From Methylobacterium mesophilicum (GTDB lineage Bacteria > Pseudomonadota > Alphaproteobacteria > Rhizobiales > Beijerinckiaceae), in contig NZ_BPQU01000038.1 of NCBI RefSeq assembly GCF_022179445.1, positions 1 to 43,963 of the forward strand: 43,963 bases of DNA. Direction: 5' to 3'. Numbering within the stretch: position 1 is the stretch's first letter; each line of letters opens with the position of its first letter. The position numbers and the translations under genes were made by a program. Shown here one piece after another: positions 32,116-40,325 of the stretch. The notes under the pieces are model-generated. The model was given only the letters and a program-made list of their open reading frames with translations. It did not search any database and was not told the DNA's origin.

Positions 32116-33172
32116 GCTCGCCGACAGCCGTGCCGGGGCGCCGAGCCGCCGCGGCGGCGCCGGGCCTTCCGACCACAAGGCGATGACCATCGCGGGCCGC
32201 ACCGTGATGGTACCGGTCCACACCGAGACCGCCTTCGACTCGCCCTTCCTGGTCCGTCGGCCGGATGCGAACGGCGTGTCCGTGATCGAGCACGACGGCG
32301 TGGTGATCGGCCAAGCCACCTTCCCCGGCAAGCCGCGCTTCTACGCCCTCTCGACCTTCGACGGGGTGCCGTACTCGAAGATCGCCGTGCTGCACGGGCG
32401 CGACGTGCTCGCCACCACCGTGCTGCAGACCTGCATTCGATACGCGAGCCGCGCCAAGACCTGCCAGTTCTGCTCCATCGGGCAGTCGCTCGCGGCCGGC
32501 CGTACCGTCGCGCACAAGACGCCCGAGCAACTCGCCGAGGTGGCGCGCGCCGCCGTCCTACTCGACGGCGTCAAGCACATGGTGATGACTACGGGCACGC
32601 CGAACGCCACCGACCGCGGCGCGGCGGTGCTGTGCGAGAGCGCCTTCGCGGTGAAGGCCGCGGTGGACCTCCCCATCCAGGCCCAGTGCGAGCCGCCCGA
32701 CGACGACCATTGGTTCGTGCGGATGAAGGCGTCCGGCATCGATGCCCTCGGCATGCATCTCGAAGCCGTCACACCCGACGTGCGCGCGCGCATCATGCCG
32801 GGGAAGGCCGGCGTGCCGCTGGAGCGGTACTACGCCGCGTTCGAGGCGGCCGTGCCGGTCTTCGGTCGCGGCCAGGTCTCGACCTACATCCTGGCCGGTC
32901 TCGGCGATGCGCCCGAGGCGATCCTGGAAATGGCGGAGCGCCTGATCGGGATGGGCGTCTACCCGTTCGTGGTACCGTTCGTTCCGATCTCGGGCACGCC
33001 GCTGGAGAGCCATCCGGCGCCTGGCCCCGACTTCATGCACGGCATCCTGCAACCGCTGTCGGACATGCTCGCCGGCGCGAATCTGCGCTCCACCGACATC
33101 AAGGCCGGGTGCGGGCGCTGCGGGGCCTGCTCGGCGCTCTCCACCTACGAGCGCACGGGAGTGGCGGCATGA
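32003..33172 (+). CDS. MSMEG_0568-family radical SAM protein
   Basis: A 389-residue radical SAM enzyme of the Nit1 cluster. The cluster-binding cysteines are read as C144, C154 and C157 (TCIRYASRAKTCQFCSIG), a C-x9-C-x2-C spacing instead of the usual C-x3-C-x2-C. A second cysteine group, GCGRCGACS, lies near the C-terminus and may hold an auxiliary cluster. LPIQAQCEPPDD and GMHLEAVTPDVRARIMPG are family-typical. It probably makes or rearranges the nitrile-bearing substrate of the nitrilase, an unproven idea. ATG 32003 has GGAG 8 nt upstream and lies inside the nitrilase gene. Confidence 0.92.
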   Translation: MSSSPLPTSLPTHPPVMAALVGMPTERLINALQSYGVRLADSRAGAPSRRGGAGPSDHKAMTIAGRTVMVPVHTETAFDSPFLVRRPDANGVSVIEHDGVVIGQATFPGKPRFYALSTFDGVPYSKIAVLHGRDVLATTVLQTCIRYASRAKTCQFCSIGQSLAAGRTVAHKTPEQLAEVARAAVLLDGVKHMVMTTGTPNATDRGAAVLCESAFAVKAAVDLPIQAQCEPPDDDHWFVRMKASGIDALGMHLEAVTPDVRARIMPGKAGVPLERYYAAFEAAVPVFGRGQVSTYILAGLGDAPEAILEMAERLIGMGVYPFVVPFVPISGTPLESHPAPGPDFMHGILQPLSDMLAGANLRSTDIKAGCGRCGACSALSTYERTGVAA

Positions 33173-33714
33173 TCCTCGAACCCGTGCCGCCGTTCCAGCC
33201 GAGCCACTTCCGAGTGAAGCTCGCGGTCGCGCCTTGGGAGCGACGCGCCTGCGCAGCCCTGCGCCGCCAGGTCTTCTGCACCGAGCAGGGCATCTTTTCC
33301 GGGGACGACCGGGACGATGTCGACGCGCACGCCATCCCGATCTGCGCGCTTTCGACCCTCGGCGGCGATGCCGACGCCGTCGTCGGCACGGTGCGCATCC
33401 ACGCGGTGACCGAGCGGCCCGGTGAGTGGTGGGGCTCCCGCCTCGCCGTCGCCCCGGCCTTCCGCCGCACGGCCGCCCTCGGGGCCGGACTGATCCAGGT
33501 CGCGGTCTCGGCGGCCCATGCCCGGGGTTGCACCCGCTTCCTCGCCCACGTCCAGGAGCGCAACGTGTCTCTGTTCCAGAGCCTGCACTGGGCCGGCCTC
33601 GACACGATGGACCTGCACGGGCGCCCACATCGCCTGATGCAGGCGGACCTCGCCGCCTACCCGCCGATGCACGACCCCGAGCACGGACTCATCACGTTCA
33701 GCAGGGCGGCGTGA
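33169..33714 (+). CDS. MSMEG_0567/Sll0786-family GNAT acetyltransferase
   Basis: A 181-residue GNAT-fold acyltransferase, the fourth Nit1 gene. Signs are RRQVFCTEQGIFSGDDRDDVD, GTVRIHAVTERPGEWWGSRLAV (acyl-CoA binding strand) and the RRTAALGAGLIQVAVSAAHARG helix, followed by FLAHVQERNVSLFQSLHW. It starts in an ATGA overlap with the radical SAM stop. Acceptor substrate is unknown; some Nit1 clusters carry this gene fused to the next one, so the two proteins probably act together. Here they are separate, joined by a second one-base overlap. Confidence 0.9.
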   Translation: MILEPVPPFQPSHFRVKLAVAPWERRACAALRRQVFCTEQGIFSGDDRDDVDAHAIPICALSTLGGDADAVVGTVRIHAVTERPGEWWGSRLAVAPAFRRTAALGAGLIQVAVSAAHARGCTRFLAHVQERNVSLFQSLHWAGLDTMDLHGRPHRLMQADLAAYPPMHDPEHGLITFSRAA

Positions 33715-34709
33715 TGACCGCCGCCGTCGACCTCCAGACCCTGGCGGCCCAGATCCGGGATGCCCGTGGCGTCGCCCATAAGCGCGACATCGATGCCGTC
33801 GTTGTGCGTCTGGGACTAGGTGCCCGGCACGCCGCGGTGCCGGTCGGAGACGATTGCGCCGCCATTCCCGATTGCGAAGGGCACCTGCTCCTAGCCATCG
33901 AGGGCTTCATCGACAGCTTTGTATCCGCCGATCCGTACTTCGCTGGATATTGCGGGATCATGGTCAACCTCAGCGACGTGGCAGCAATGGGCGGAAGGCC
34001 CCTCGCGGTGGTAGACGCCCTCTGGAGCCGTGATGCCGCGTCGGCGGACCCGATCCTGGCCGGCCTGTCCGATGCCGCGGCTCTCTACGGCGTACCGGTC
34101 GTCGGCGGTCATACGAACACGCGCTCAGAGCACGGCAGCCTGGCGGTCGCCGTGCTCGGCCGCGCCGGTTCCCACCTGTTGACGAGCTTCGATGCCGAAC
34201 CTGGCGACGACCTCGTCGCGGCCATCGACTTGCGCGGCCGCTTCCGGGATCCGCATCCCTACTGGGACGCCTCGACCGGCTCGCCGGGCGAGCGCCTGCG
34301 CGGCGACCTCGCACTTCTGCCGGGTCTTGCCGAGGACCGGCTTTGCCGCGCCGCCAAGGATATCAGCATGGCGGGCGTGGTCGGCACGGCGCTGATGTTG
34401 CTCGAATGCTCGAATGTCGGCGCCGTCATCGATCTCGATGCGATCCCGCGGCCCGACGACGTGCCGCTCACGCGCTGGCTCACGGCCTTCCCAAGCTTCG
34501 GCTACCTCCTGAGCGTACATCCCGACCGCACGCCGGCCGTCCTCGCGCGCTTCGCCGAACGAGGCATCTCGGCAAACGTCATCGGAGGCGTCGACGCGAG
34601 CCGGGTCGCCCGCATCCGGGATGCCGGGGGCGAAGAGGCCGTGGTCTGGGATTTCGTGGCCAGCCCGCTGATCGGCTGCGGCCGGGCCGAGGCGGGCGCA
34701 GCCGCATGA
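33714..34709 (+). CDS. Sll0787-family AIR-synthase-like protein
   Basis: A 331-residue protein of the PurM/AIR-synthase/SelD fold (ATP-dependent, phosphate-activating). The N-terminal GDDCAAIPDCEGHLLLAIEG and SFVSADPYFAGYCGIMVN supply the ATP/metal-binding Asp residues, and KDISMAGVVGTALMLLE the central helix. It starts at TGATG, overlapping the GNAT stop by one base. In the pathway it may activate a carbonyl or amide for ring closure or dehydration. This is inference from the fold only. Confidence 0.9.
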   Translation: MTAAVDLQTLAAQIRDARGVAHKRDIDAVVVRLGLGARHAAVPVGDDCAAIPDCEGHLLLAIEGFIDSFVSADPYFAGYCGIMVNLSDVAAMGGRPLAVVDALWSRDAASADPILAGLSDAAALYGVPVVGGHTNTRSEHGSLAVAVLGRAGSHLLTSFDAEPGDDLVAAIDLRGRFRDPHPYWDASTGSPGERLRGDLALLPGLAEDRLCRAAKDISMAGVVGTALMLLECSNVGAVIDLDAIPRPDDVPLTRWLTAFPSFGYLLSVHPDRTPAVLARFAERGISANVIGGVDASRVARIRDAGGEEAVVWDFVASPLIGCGRAEAGAAA

Positions 34710-35881
34710 ACGGCCTGCGCATTGCCCTCCTGACCCATTCCACCAACCCGCGCGGCGGCGTCGCGCATTGCCTCGCCCTAGCCGAGGCCTTGGGCCGGCT
34801 CGGGCATTCGGCCGTGGTTCACGCTCCCGATCCGTCCGGTCGAGGCTTCTTCCGGAACGCCGACTGCCAGACCATGTCGGTGGCCGCCAAACCGGTCGCC
34901 GGCACGACGGTCGATCTGGTGCGAACCCGCATAAACGACTACCTGCGCCACTTCGCGACGCCGGCCGCCTGCGATTTCGACGTTTTCCACGCCCATGACG
35001 GCATCGGCGGCAACGCGCTCGCGACCCTGAAGCACCGGCGTCTGATCCCGAGCTTCGTGCGCACGGTCCATCACGTCGACAGCTTCTCCGACCCGCTGCT
35101 CGCGGAGTGGCAGGAGCGCTCGATCTCCGAGGCCACCCGCCTGCTTTGCGTCAGTCGCACCTGGGCGGATTGGATCAGGGACGACCTCGGTGCCGATGCC
35201 GATGTCGTCGGGAACGGCGTGGATCTGTCGGCCTACCGCAGCGAGCCGTCCGAGTTGGACAAGGCCGTGCGCGATCGCTGGGGCCTCGGGCCCGGACCGG
35301 TAATCCTCAGCATCGGTGGCTTCGAAGAACGCAAGAATACCCTCGGCATCATCGAGGCCTTCGCACGGCTGCGCGAACATCATCCGGATGCGCAACTCGT
35401 GGTCGCCGGAGGCGCCTCGCTGCTCGACCACGCATCGTATCGCGCCCGATGCCGGGCGGCCTTGTCCGCCGCCGGTCTCGATATCGGCAAAGGGCTTTCC
35501 GTGATCGAGACGGGGCCGGTTCCCCAGGTCGAGATGCCGGCGCTCTACCGGGTCGCGGACGCGTTGGCGTTCCCCTCCTTGAAGGAGGGGTTCGGCCTCT
35601 GCGTGCTGGAGGCGATGGCCTGCGGCACGCCTGCAATCGTGTCCCGGCAGCCGCCCTTCACCGAGTATCTGGCCGAGACGGACGCGCTGTTCGTCGATCC
35701 CGCCGACCCCGACGACATCGCCCGAGCCATGGCGGCGGCCCGTCTGCCGGACACCCGTGACCGCCTTCGAGTGGCCGGCTTCGCGCGCGCCGCCATCAAC
35801 TCCTGGCGCACCTGCGCGGAACGCCACCTCGACGCCTACGCGGCCTGCGCCCGCGTTCACAAGGAGCCGATCCATGCCTGA
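34706..35881 (+). CDS. MSMEG_0565-family GT4 glycosyltransferase
   Basis: A 391-residue GT-B-fold glycosyltransferase (family GT4). It starts with LRIALLTHSTNPRGGVAHCL, has HAHDGIGGN and VGNGVDLSAY mid-way, and the E-x7-E signature as EGFGLCVLE near residue 300. It overlaps the AIR-synthase gene in an ATGA junction and the next gene by 8 nt, so it is fully integrated in the operon. Not every Nit1 cluster has it; it suggests that a cluster product, or an intermediate, is glycosylated. Donor and acceptor are unknown. Confidence 0.9.
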   Translation: MNGLRIALLTHSTNPRGGVAHCLALAEALGRLGHSAVVHAPDPSGRGFFRNADCQTMSVAAKPVAGTTVDLVRTRINDYLRHFATPAACDFDVFHAHDGIGGNALATLKHRRLIPSFVRTVHHVDSFSDPLLAEWQERSISEATRLLCVSRTWADWIRDDLGADADVVGNGVDLSAYRSEPSELDKAVRDRWGLGPGPVILSIGGFEERKNTLGIIEAFARLREHHPDAQLVVAGGASLLDHASYRARCRAALSAAGLDIGKGLSVIETGPVPQVEMPALYRVADALAFPSLKEGFGLCVLEAMACGTPAIVSRQPPFTEYLAETDALFVDPADPDDIARAMAAARLPDTRDRLRVAGFARAAINSWRTCAERHLDAYAACARVHKEPIHA

Positions 35882-36155
35882 GATGCACTTCCACGTCCGC
35901 TGGCCCGACGGGCGCCGCGAGGCCTGCTACTCGCCCTCTCTCGTCGTGAAGGACTTCCTCACGCCGGGCGAGAGCTACCCGCTCCAGGACTTTGTCGAGA
36001 AGACCCGTACCGCCCTCAACATCGCGAGCGAGCGTGTGCGCGAGAAGTACGGGTTCGCCTGCTCATCGGCCATGGACCAGCTCGCCCGCATCGAGGCCAC
36101 GGCGGAGCGGCAGCCCCCCGACGGCCAAGTCACCGTCGAGTCCTTCGACGCCTGA
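35874..36155 (+). CDS. MSMEG_0570-family nitrogen-starvation response protein
   Basis: A 93-residue protein recognised by MPEMHFHVRWPDGRREACYSPSLVV and KTRTALNIASERVREKYGFACSSAMDQ. The family is found almost only in Nit1 clusters; the biochemical role is unknown. AAGGAG lies 8 nt before ATG 35874, inside the end of the glycosyltransferase gene. Two Cys (in EACYS and FACSS) are present. Confidence 0.9.
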   Translation: MPEMHFHVRWPDGRREACYSPSLVVKDFLTPGESYPLQDFVEKTRTALNIASERVREKYGFACSSAMDQLARIEATAERQPPDGQVTVESFDA

Positions 36156-36192
36156 CATCACACGTCTGCCCTGGCATCACGGAGCGAGAGCC

Positions 36193-37461
36193 ATGACCTC
36201 CACCACCCGTCACGTCCCGGTCATCATCGTCGGCGGCGGCCAAGCCGGCCTTTCCGTCAGCTACCACCTGAAACAGCGCGGCATCGATCATCTGGTGTTC
36301 GAGAAGCAGACGGCCGCACACACCTGGGCCACGCAGCGGTGGGACACGTTCTGCCTCGTGACACCAAATTGGCAATGCGATCTCCCGGGGCACCGCTACG
36401 ACGGGCCCGATCCGGACGGGTTCATGAAGAAGGACGAGATCGTCGCCTACCTCAAGGCGTTCGTCGCCAAGGTGGACCCGCCGATCCACGAAGGCGTCGC
36501 GGTCAGCCGGGTCGAGCGGCGCGATGACGGCACCTTCTCGGTCCAGACCTCGGAGGGCGACTACTCGGCGGACGAGGTCGTGGTTGCGTCCGGCGGCTAT
36601 CACACCCCGATCATTCCGCGCATGGCCGAGAAGCTGCCGGGGACGATCACGCAGATCCACTCGAACCAGTACCGCACGCCGTCCCAGCTGCCCGACGGCG
36701 AAGTGCTCGTCGTCGGCTCGGGGCAGTCCGGCGCTCAGATCGCCGAGGACCTGCACCTCGCCGGCCGCAAGGTCCATCTCGCGGTCGGCGACGCGCCCCG
36801 CTGCGCCCGGTTCTACCGCGGTCGCGACGTCGTCACCTGGCTGGCCGACATGGGCTATTACGAGATGACGGTGGACGACCATCCGTTGCGCGACGGCGTC
36901 CGCGACAACACCAACCACTACGTCACCGGGCGCGACGGCGGGCGCGACATCGACCTGCGCCGCTTCGCCACCGAGGGCATGAAGCTCTACGGGGTGCTGG
37001 AGGATTTCCAGGACGGCAGCCTGCGTTTCCGTGACGGCCTCAAGCGCTCGCTCGACGGAGCCGACCGAACCTACAACGGCATCAACACCGCCATCGACAA
37101 GTACATCGCCGAGAATGGTATCAATGCCCCGGCACAGGCGCACTACACGCCGGTCTGGGAACCGGGAGAGGCGGTCACTAGCCTCGCCCTCGAAGGAACC
37201 GGCATCACCAGCGTCGTCTGGTGCATCGGCTTCACGCCGGACTTCCGCTGGCTCGACGCCTCCGTGTTCAACGGCGCGGGTAGCCCCAAGCACAAGCGCG
37301 GCGTCACGAACGAGGACGGCGTCTACTTCATCGGTCTACCCTGGCTGAACACCTGGGGTTCTGGCCGGTTCGGGGCCGTCGGTCGCGATGCCGAACATGT
37401 GGTGCAGGTGATCCAGAAACGCCTCGGTGCCGAGCGCTTCGCCCTGAAGTTTGCGGTCTGA
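36193..37461 (+). CDS. MSMEG_0569-family flavin-dependent oxidoreductase
   Basis: A 422-residue flavoprotein resembling flavin-containing monooxygenases. The FAD-binding Rossmann motif is IIVGGGQAGLSVS near residue 10, the NAD(P)H-binding motif VVGSGQSGAQIAE near 176, and GVYFIGLPWLNTWGSGRFGAVG closes the fold. It is the last gene of the Nit1 operon, 37 nt after the small protein. In cyanide-using strains this oxidase/monooxygenase is part of the set (nitH as I recall the naming), probably oxidising the substrate before the nitrilase step or its product after it. Confidence 0.9.
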   Translation: MTSTTRHVPVIIVGGGQAGLSVSYHLKQRGIDHLVFEKQTAAHTWATQRWDTFCLVTPNWQCDLPGHRYDGPDPDGFMKKDEIVAYLKAFVAKVDPPIHEGVAVSRVERRDDGTFSVQTSEGDYSADEVVVASGGYHTPIIPRMAEKLPGTITQIHSNQYRTPSQLPDGEVLVVGSGQSGAQIAEDLHLAGRKVHLAVGDAPRCARFYRGRDVVTWLADMGYYEMTVDDHPLRDGVRDNTNHYVTGRDGGRDIDLRRFATEGMKLYGVLEDFQDGSLRFRDGLKRSLDGADRTYNGINTAIDKYIAENGINAPAQAHYTPVWEPGEAVTSLALEGTGITSVVWCIGFTPDFRWLDASVFNGAGSPKHKRGVTNEDGVYFIGLPWLNTWGSGRFGAVGRDAEHVVQVIQKRLGAERFALKFAV

Positions 37462-37784
37462 CCGAACTCCGAACGCCGTCGCGCAGAACCTTCGCGGCGG
37501 GTCACGCAGGCCTATCTACCGGGTTGAAGCCGCCCAGACCGCTCAGGCCAGCAAAAGTCTGTGCCGTTCATGCAACAAAGCGGTCATCTAAGCATATCCC
37601 AAACATTATTCTGTAGACTCTTCGATTTTTGGGTGCAGAATATAAGCATTGATGCAAATACATACAGATTGTATGTATTTGCATGCAATCAAAATAATCT
37701 GAACCAAAATCTGTTCAACGCCAACGGCGCCGATGCTTTTCGACGAACCATGGCGGCTGACCGATGCGCATCGAGAAGGGACCG
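37462..37784. promoter_or_regulatory. AT-rich control region of the outer-membrane transporter
   Basis: From about 37560 the sequence is far more AT-rich than the flanks and ends in the ribosome site of the outer-membrane gene. It holds the large palindrome at 37652-37684 and a nested TTGCATGCAA (37679-37688). No gene is supported; a 75-codon frame (37561-37788) is a composition artefact. Confidence 0.55.
37652..37684. promoter_or_regulatory. 33-bp perfect palindrome with an ATTGTATG core
   Basis: The left arm ATGCAAATACATACA (37652-37666) and right arm TGTATGTATTTGCAT (37670-37684) are perfect complements separated by GAT. The 8-mer ATTGTATG of the MocR/Nit1 control region occurs here at 37668-37675. 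It lies about 100 bp upstream of the outer-membrane gene and has no following T-run, so an operator is more likely than a terminator. The size is unusual for a bacterial operator. Confidence 0.72.
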
Positions 37785-38747
37785 ATGATGCTGAAGAAAT
37801 TCGCAGTTGTGGTGGGGGGATTCGCAGCATTCACCCTGGGCGCGACCGCGTCGTACGCCCAGTCGACGACCATCCCCGGCGAGCAGGTCGGTCTCGCCGT
37901 TGGCGCACCGCTGCCGCCGGGCGTCTACGCGATCGATACGTTCATCTATCGTCGCAACGACACGAGGTTCTCAACCGACACCGCGATCAACGTTCCGGTG
38001 CTGGTCTGGTCCACGGGCTACAAGATCTTTGGCGCCAATATCGAGCCACTAATCGCGCAGCCGACGGTGTTCGGCTTCAGCCGGAGCCCCGCCGGCAGGC
38101 CGAACCAGGACATCAGCATCAACGTCGGTACCCTCGTCGGCTCCATCTTCGCTTGGGACCTCGGCAACAACGTCGGTGTCAGCTACCTCGCCGCCGTCCA
38201 CCTGAACGACCTCGACGGCGACCGTGGCTCGTTGCTCGGTGCAACGCCAGTGCTGCCGCAGCTTTCCTCGAACACCTATCGCCAGGGCTTCGCCATCAGC
38301 TACACCGGAGACGGCCTGAACCTCACGGCCAACCTGACCCACAACTTCTACGACTCGCCCGGCCGGTTCGGCGGCAGGGTCGGCACCGCGCTCGGGCCGT
38401 TCTACCTTCAGGATGCGCTGCTCCTCGACCTGACCGCGACGAAGAAGTTCGGTAAGTTCGAGATCGGTGCCGTCGCCTACGGCGAGGCTGACCTTGGGCT
38501 CGGAGGACGCGACGCTCTGCGGGCCATCGCCGCCGGGCAGGGAACTGCGCGCGGCGGCCGCTTCGCCGTTGGCGGCCTGATTGGTTACGATTTCGGACCT
38601 TTCACCGCGCAGCTGATGGTGGCGCGCGACGTGGCGGTCCGCCAGAGCGGGACGGAGTCCACTGACGGCTTCGTCCGGATCATCGCACCGCTCTACTCGG
38701 TCGCCGCTGCGGCTCCGGCTCCGACGCCGCTGGTGCGCAAGTATTGA
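37785..38747 (+). CDS. Outer-membrane beta-barrel transporter (phenol_MetA_deg/SphA-like)
   Basis: A 320-residue exported protein with a signal peptide (MMLKKFAVVVGGFAAF ... ASYAQ) and a predicted beta-barrel of about twelve strands. LPPGVYAIDTFIYRRND and INVPVLVWSTGYKIFGANIEP place it with the MetA-pathway/SphA-like outer membrane family, thought to let hydrophobic or small organic substrates through the outer membrane. The C-terminus has a Pro/Ala linker and ends VRKY. AAGGGA lies just before ATG 37785/37788. Placed immediately after the Nit1 operon and under the ATTGTATG palindrome, it may import a nitrile or related substrate; this is inference. Confidence 0.8.
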   Translation: MMLKKFAVVVGGFAAFTLGATASYAQSTTIPGEQVGLAVGAPLPPGVYAIDTFIYRRNDTRFSTDTAINVPVLVWSTGYKIFGANIEPLIAQPTVFGFSRSPAGRPNQDISINVGTLVGSIFAWDLGNNVGVSYLAAVHLNDLDGDRGSLLGATPVLPQLSSNTYRQGFAISYTGDGLNLTANLTHNFYDSPGRFGGRVGTALGPFYLQDALLLDLTATKKFGKFEIGAVAYGEADLGLGGRDALRAIAAGQGTARGGRFAVGGLIGYDFGPFTAQLMVARDVAVRQSGTESTDGFVRIIAPLYSVAAAAPAPTPLVRKY

Positions 38748-39255
38748 TCACCGAATTCGCGACCCTGGCCCTGCTGCTGCAGTGAAGTCAGGCGCGACCG
38801 ATATCGAAGCGAATTCCTTCCCGAGGATCCCGCTTCGACAGGGGCCGGGTGGCCATGTCTCAACAGCTGATACCACCCGGTCCCGACCTATTTTTAAGCA
38901 TGATTCGTTGGATTTGATTGAGCGTGAGCTTGCTCGTAGAGGCCATATTATCTGTCTTCATAGACCAGAGATTGGAGACGGCGCTGCAGCTTGGCGGTAG
39001 GAACTTGACGTTCGGCACCTCTCCATGAACGTCCGAGAAGGGTGGATTGTTGCCGGTCTGCTTTAGGGACGTGTGATTGAGGAAGCAGACCTTCGCGCGA
39101 AATGGAGAAGTCGACTGCTTCGCGCCATCTCGGTAATCCAAGAAGCCGGAGTCGACCCTCAATGACGGACGCCCAACGTGGCGGCTGCGGCGGCCCTCCG
39201 CATAAGGGAACAACGCTCTCACGCTGATCAAGCGCTGAGGAACTTGGCCTCGCAC
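38748..39255. other. Gene-poor stretch between the transporter and the IS element
   Basis: No gene is supported. It has an AT-rich patch near 38890-38960 and a partial copy of the interspersed repeat (GGGTGGATTGTTGCCGGTCT, 39040-39059, continuing GCTTTAGGG). It looks like worn DNA next to an insertion site. The longest minus-strand frame (38860-39309) has no family resemblance. Confidence 0.4.
39040..39069 (+). repeat. Interspersed repeat, partial copy near the IS element
   Basis: GGGTGGATTGTTGCCGGTCT then GCTTTAGGG is close to the right half of the long copies (GGGTGGATTTCCGCTGGTCT then GCTTTCGGG at 21251; GGGTGGGTTCTTGCCGGTCT then GCTTCTG at 42396). Only the right part of the repeat is kept here. 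Confidence 0.5.
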
Positions 39256-40131
39256 TTCTCTAGAGGCTGTTATGGACCCGTGGCTTGGGGATTCCAGATG
39301 AGGGGGCATGACCCCTTCGCGCAGATCCTACCCATCCGACGTCTCCGATGATGAGTGGGTGCTGGTCGCCCCTTATCTGACCCTGCTGCGCGAGGATGCG
39401 GGGCAGCGCGAGCATAGCTTGCGCGAGGTGTTCAATGGCCTGCGCTACGTCGTGAAGACAGGGGCACCCTGGCGGTGGATGCCCAACGATCTGCCACCCT
39501 GGGAAGCCGTCTACCAGCAGTCCCAACGCTGGCTGGCGGCCGGCTGCTTCGAGCAACTGGCCGACGACCTCCGCGCCCTGCTGCGCCTAGCCTCCGGGCG
39601 TCGTTTAGAGCCCAGCGCAGCGATCCTCGACAGTCGGACCCTGCGCTCGACGCCCGAGAGCGGCGAGCGGGCCGGATACGATGGAGCCAAGCGCAGACGG
39701 GGCTCGAAGGTCCACTTGGCCGTCGACACCCTGGGTCACCTCCTGGCGCTGCACGTCACGTCCGCCGACGCCGACGACCGCGCCCAGGTCGGGCAGCTCG
39801 CCAAGGCGATCCAGGCCGCCACCGGCGACACCGTCGATCTCGCCTATGTCGATCAGGGCTACACCGGGGAGAGGCCGGCTAAGGCCGCACGCACGCACGG
39901 TATCGAGCTGGAGGTCGTCAGACTGCCCGAGGCCAAGCGCGGCTTCGTCCTGCTGCCGCGGCGCTGGGTGGTGGAGCGCTCCTTCGCCTGGGCGACCCGC
40001 TTCCGACGCCTCGTCAAGGACTACGAGCGCTATCCCAGCACGCTCGCGGATCTCCACATCGTCGCCTTCGTCTGCCTCATGCTCAAACAAGCCGCTCGAC
40101 TGGCAGCCAGTTCATAACAGCCTCTAGAGAA
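39256..40131 (+). mobile_element. IS5-family insertion sequence
   Basis: The two ends match over 19 bp as inverted repeats: TTCTCTAGAGGCTGTTATG at 39256-39274 and CATAACAGCCTCTAGAGAA at 40113-40131. The symmetrical CTCTAGAG at each tip blurs the true end: the element proper is probably GAGGCTGTTATG inwards (39263-40124), with a TA or CTAG-type target duplication, as usual for this group. It encloses a single intact transposase. It sits between the Nit1/transporter block and the cyclic-di-GMP pair, in worn sequence. Confidence 0.88.
39308..40117 (+). CDS. IS5-family DDE transposase
   Basis: A 269-residue transposase. PYLTLLREDAGQREHSLREV, KTGAPWRWMPNDLPPWEAVY and the acidic triad (ILDSRTL, AYVDQGYTG, RWVVERSFAW) are all intact; HLAVDTLGHLLALHVTSADA is typical of the IS427/IS1031 side of the family. 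The stop TAA falls inside the right inverted repeat, normal for compact IS elements. No frameshift, so the copy may be mobile. Confidence 0.93.
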   Translation: MTPSRRSYPSDVSDDEWVLVAPYLTLLREDAGQREHSLREVFNGLRYVVKTGAPWRWMPNDLPPWEAVYQQSQRWLAAGCFEQLADDLRALLRLASGRRLEPSAAILDSRTLRSTPESGERAGYDGAKRRRGSKVHLAVDTLGHLLALHVTSADADDRAQVGQLAKAIQAATGDTVDLAYVDQGYTGERPAKAARTHGIELEVVRLPEAKRGFVLLPRRWVVERSFAWATRFRRLVKDYERYPSTLADLHIVAFVCLMLKQAARLAASS

Positions 40132-40325
40132 CGCCGGGGCCAGTCAGTTGCCCCCGTTGCATCCCGCCAGAGCCGGAGCCGTCGCGGTCACGGTCACCAT
40201 GCCGGCACCACAATAAGGTTGGCTCCCTAGCGAATTTTGCATTTTTCTCAACCTGAGATAGTTTGTAAACCTATAGCCTGCTATATAGGGTGCAGATAGT
40301 AATCTAGTTGCGTGCTGTAGCCTCA

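Noticed and set aside
38860..39309. 149-codon minus-strand frame running into the IS element
   Set aside because: Crosses the IS end, has no ribosome site and no recognisable domain.
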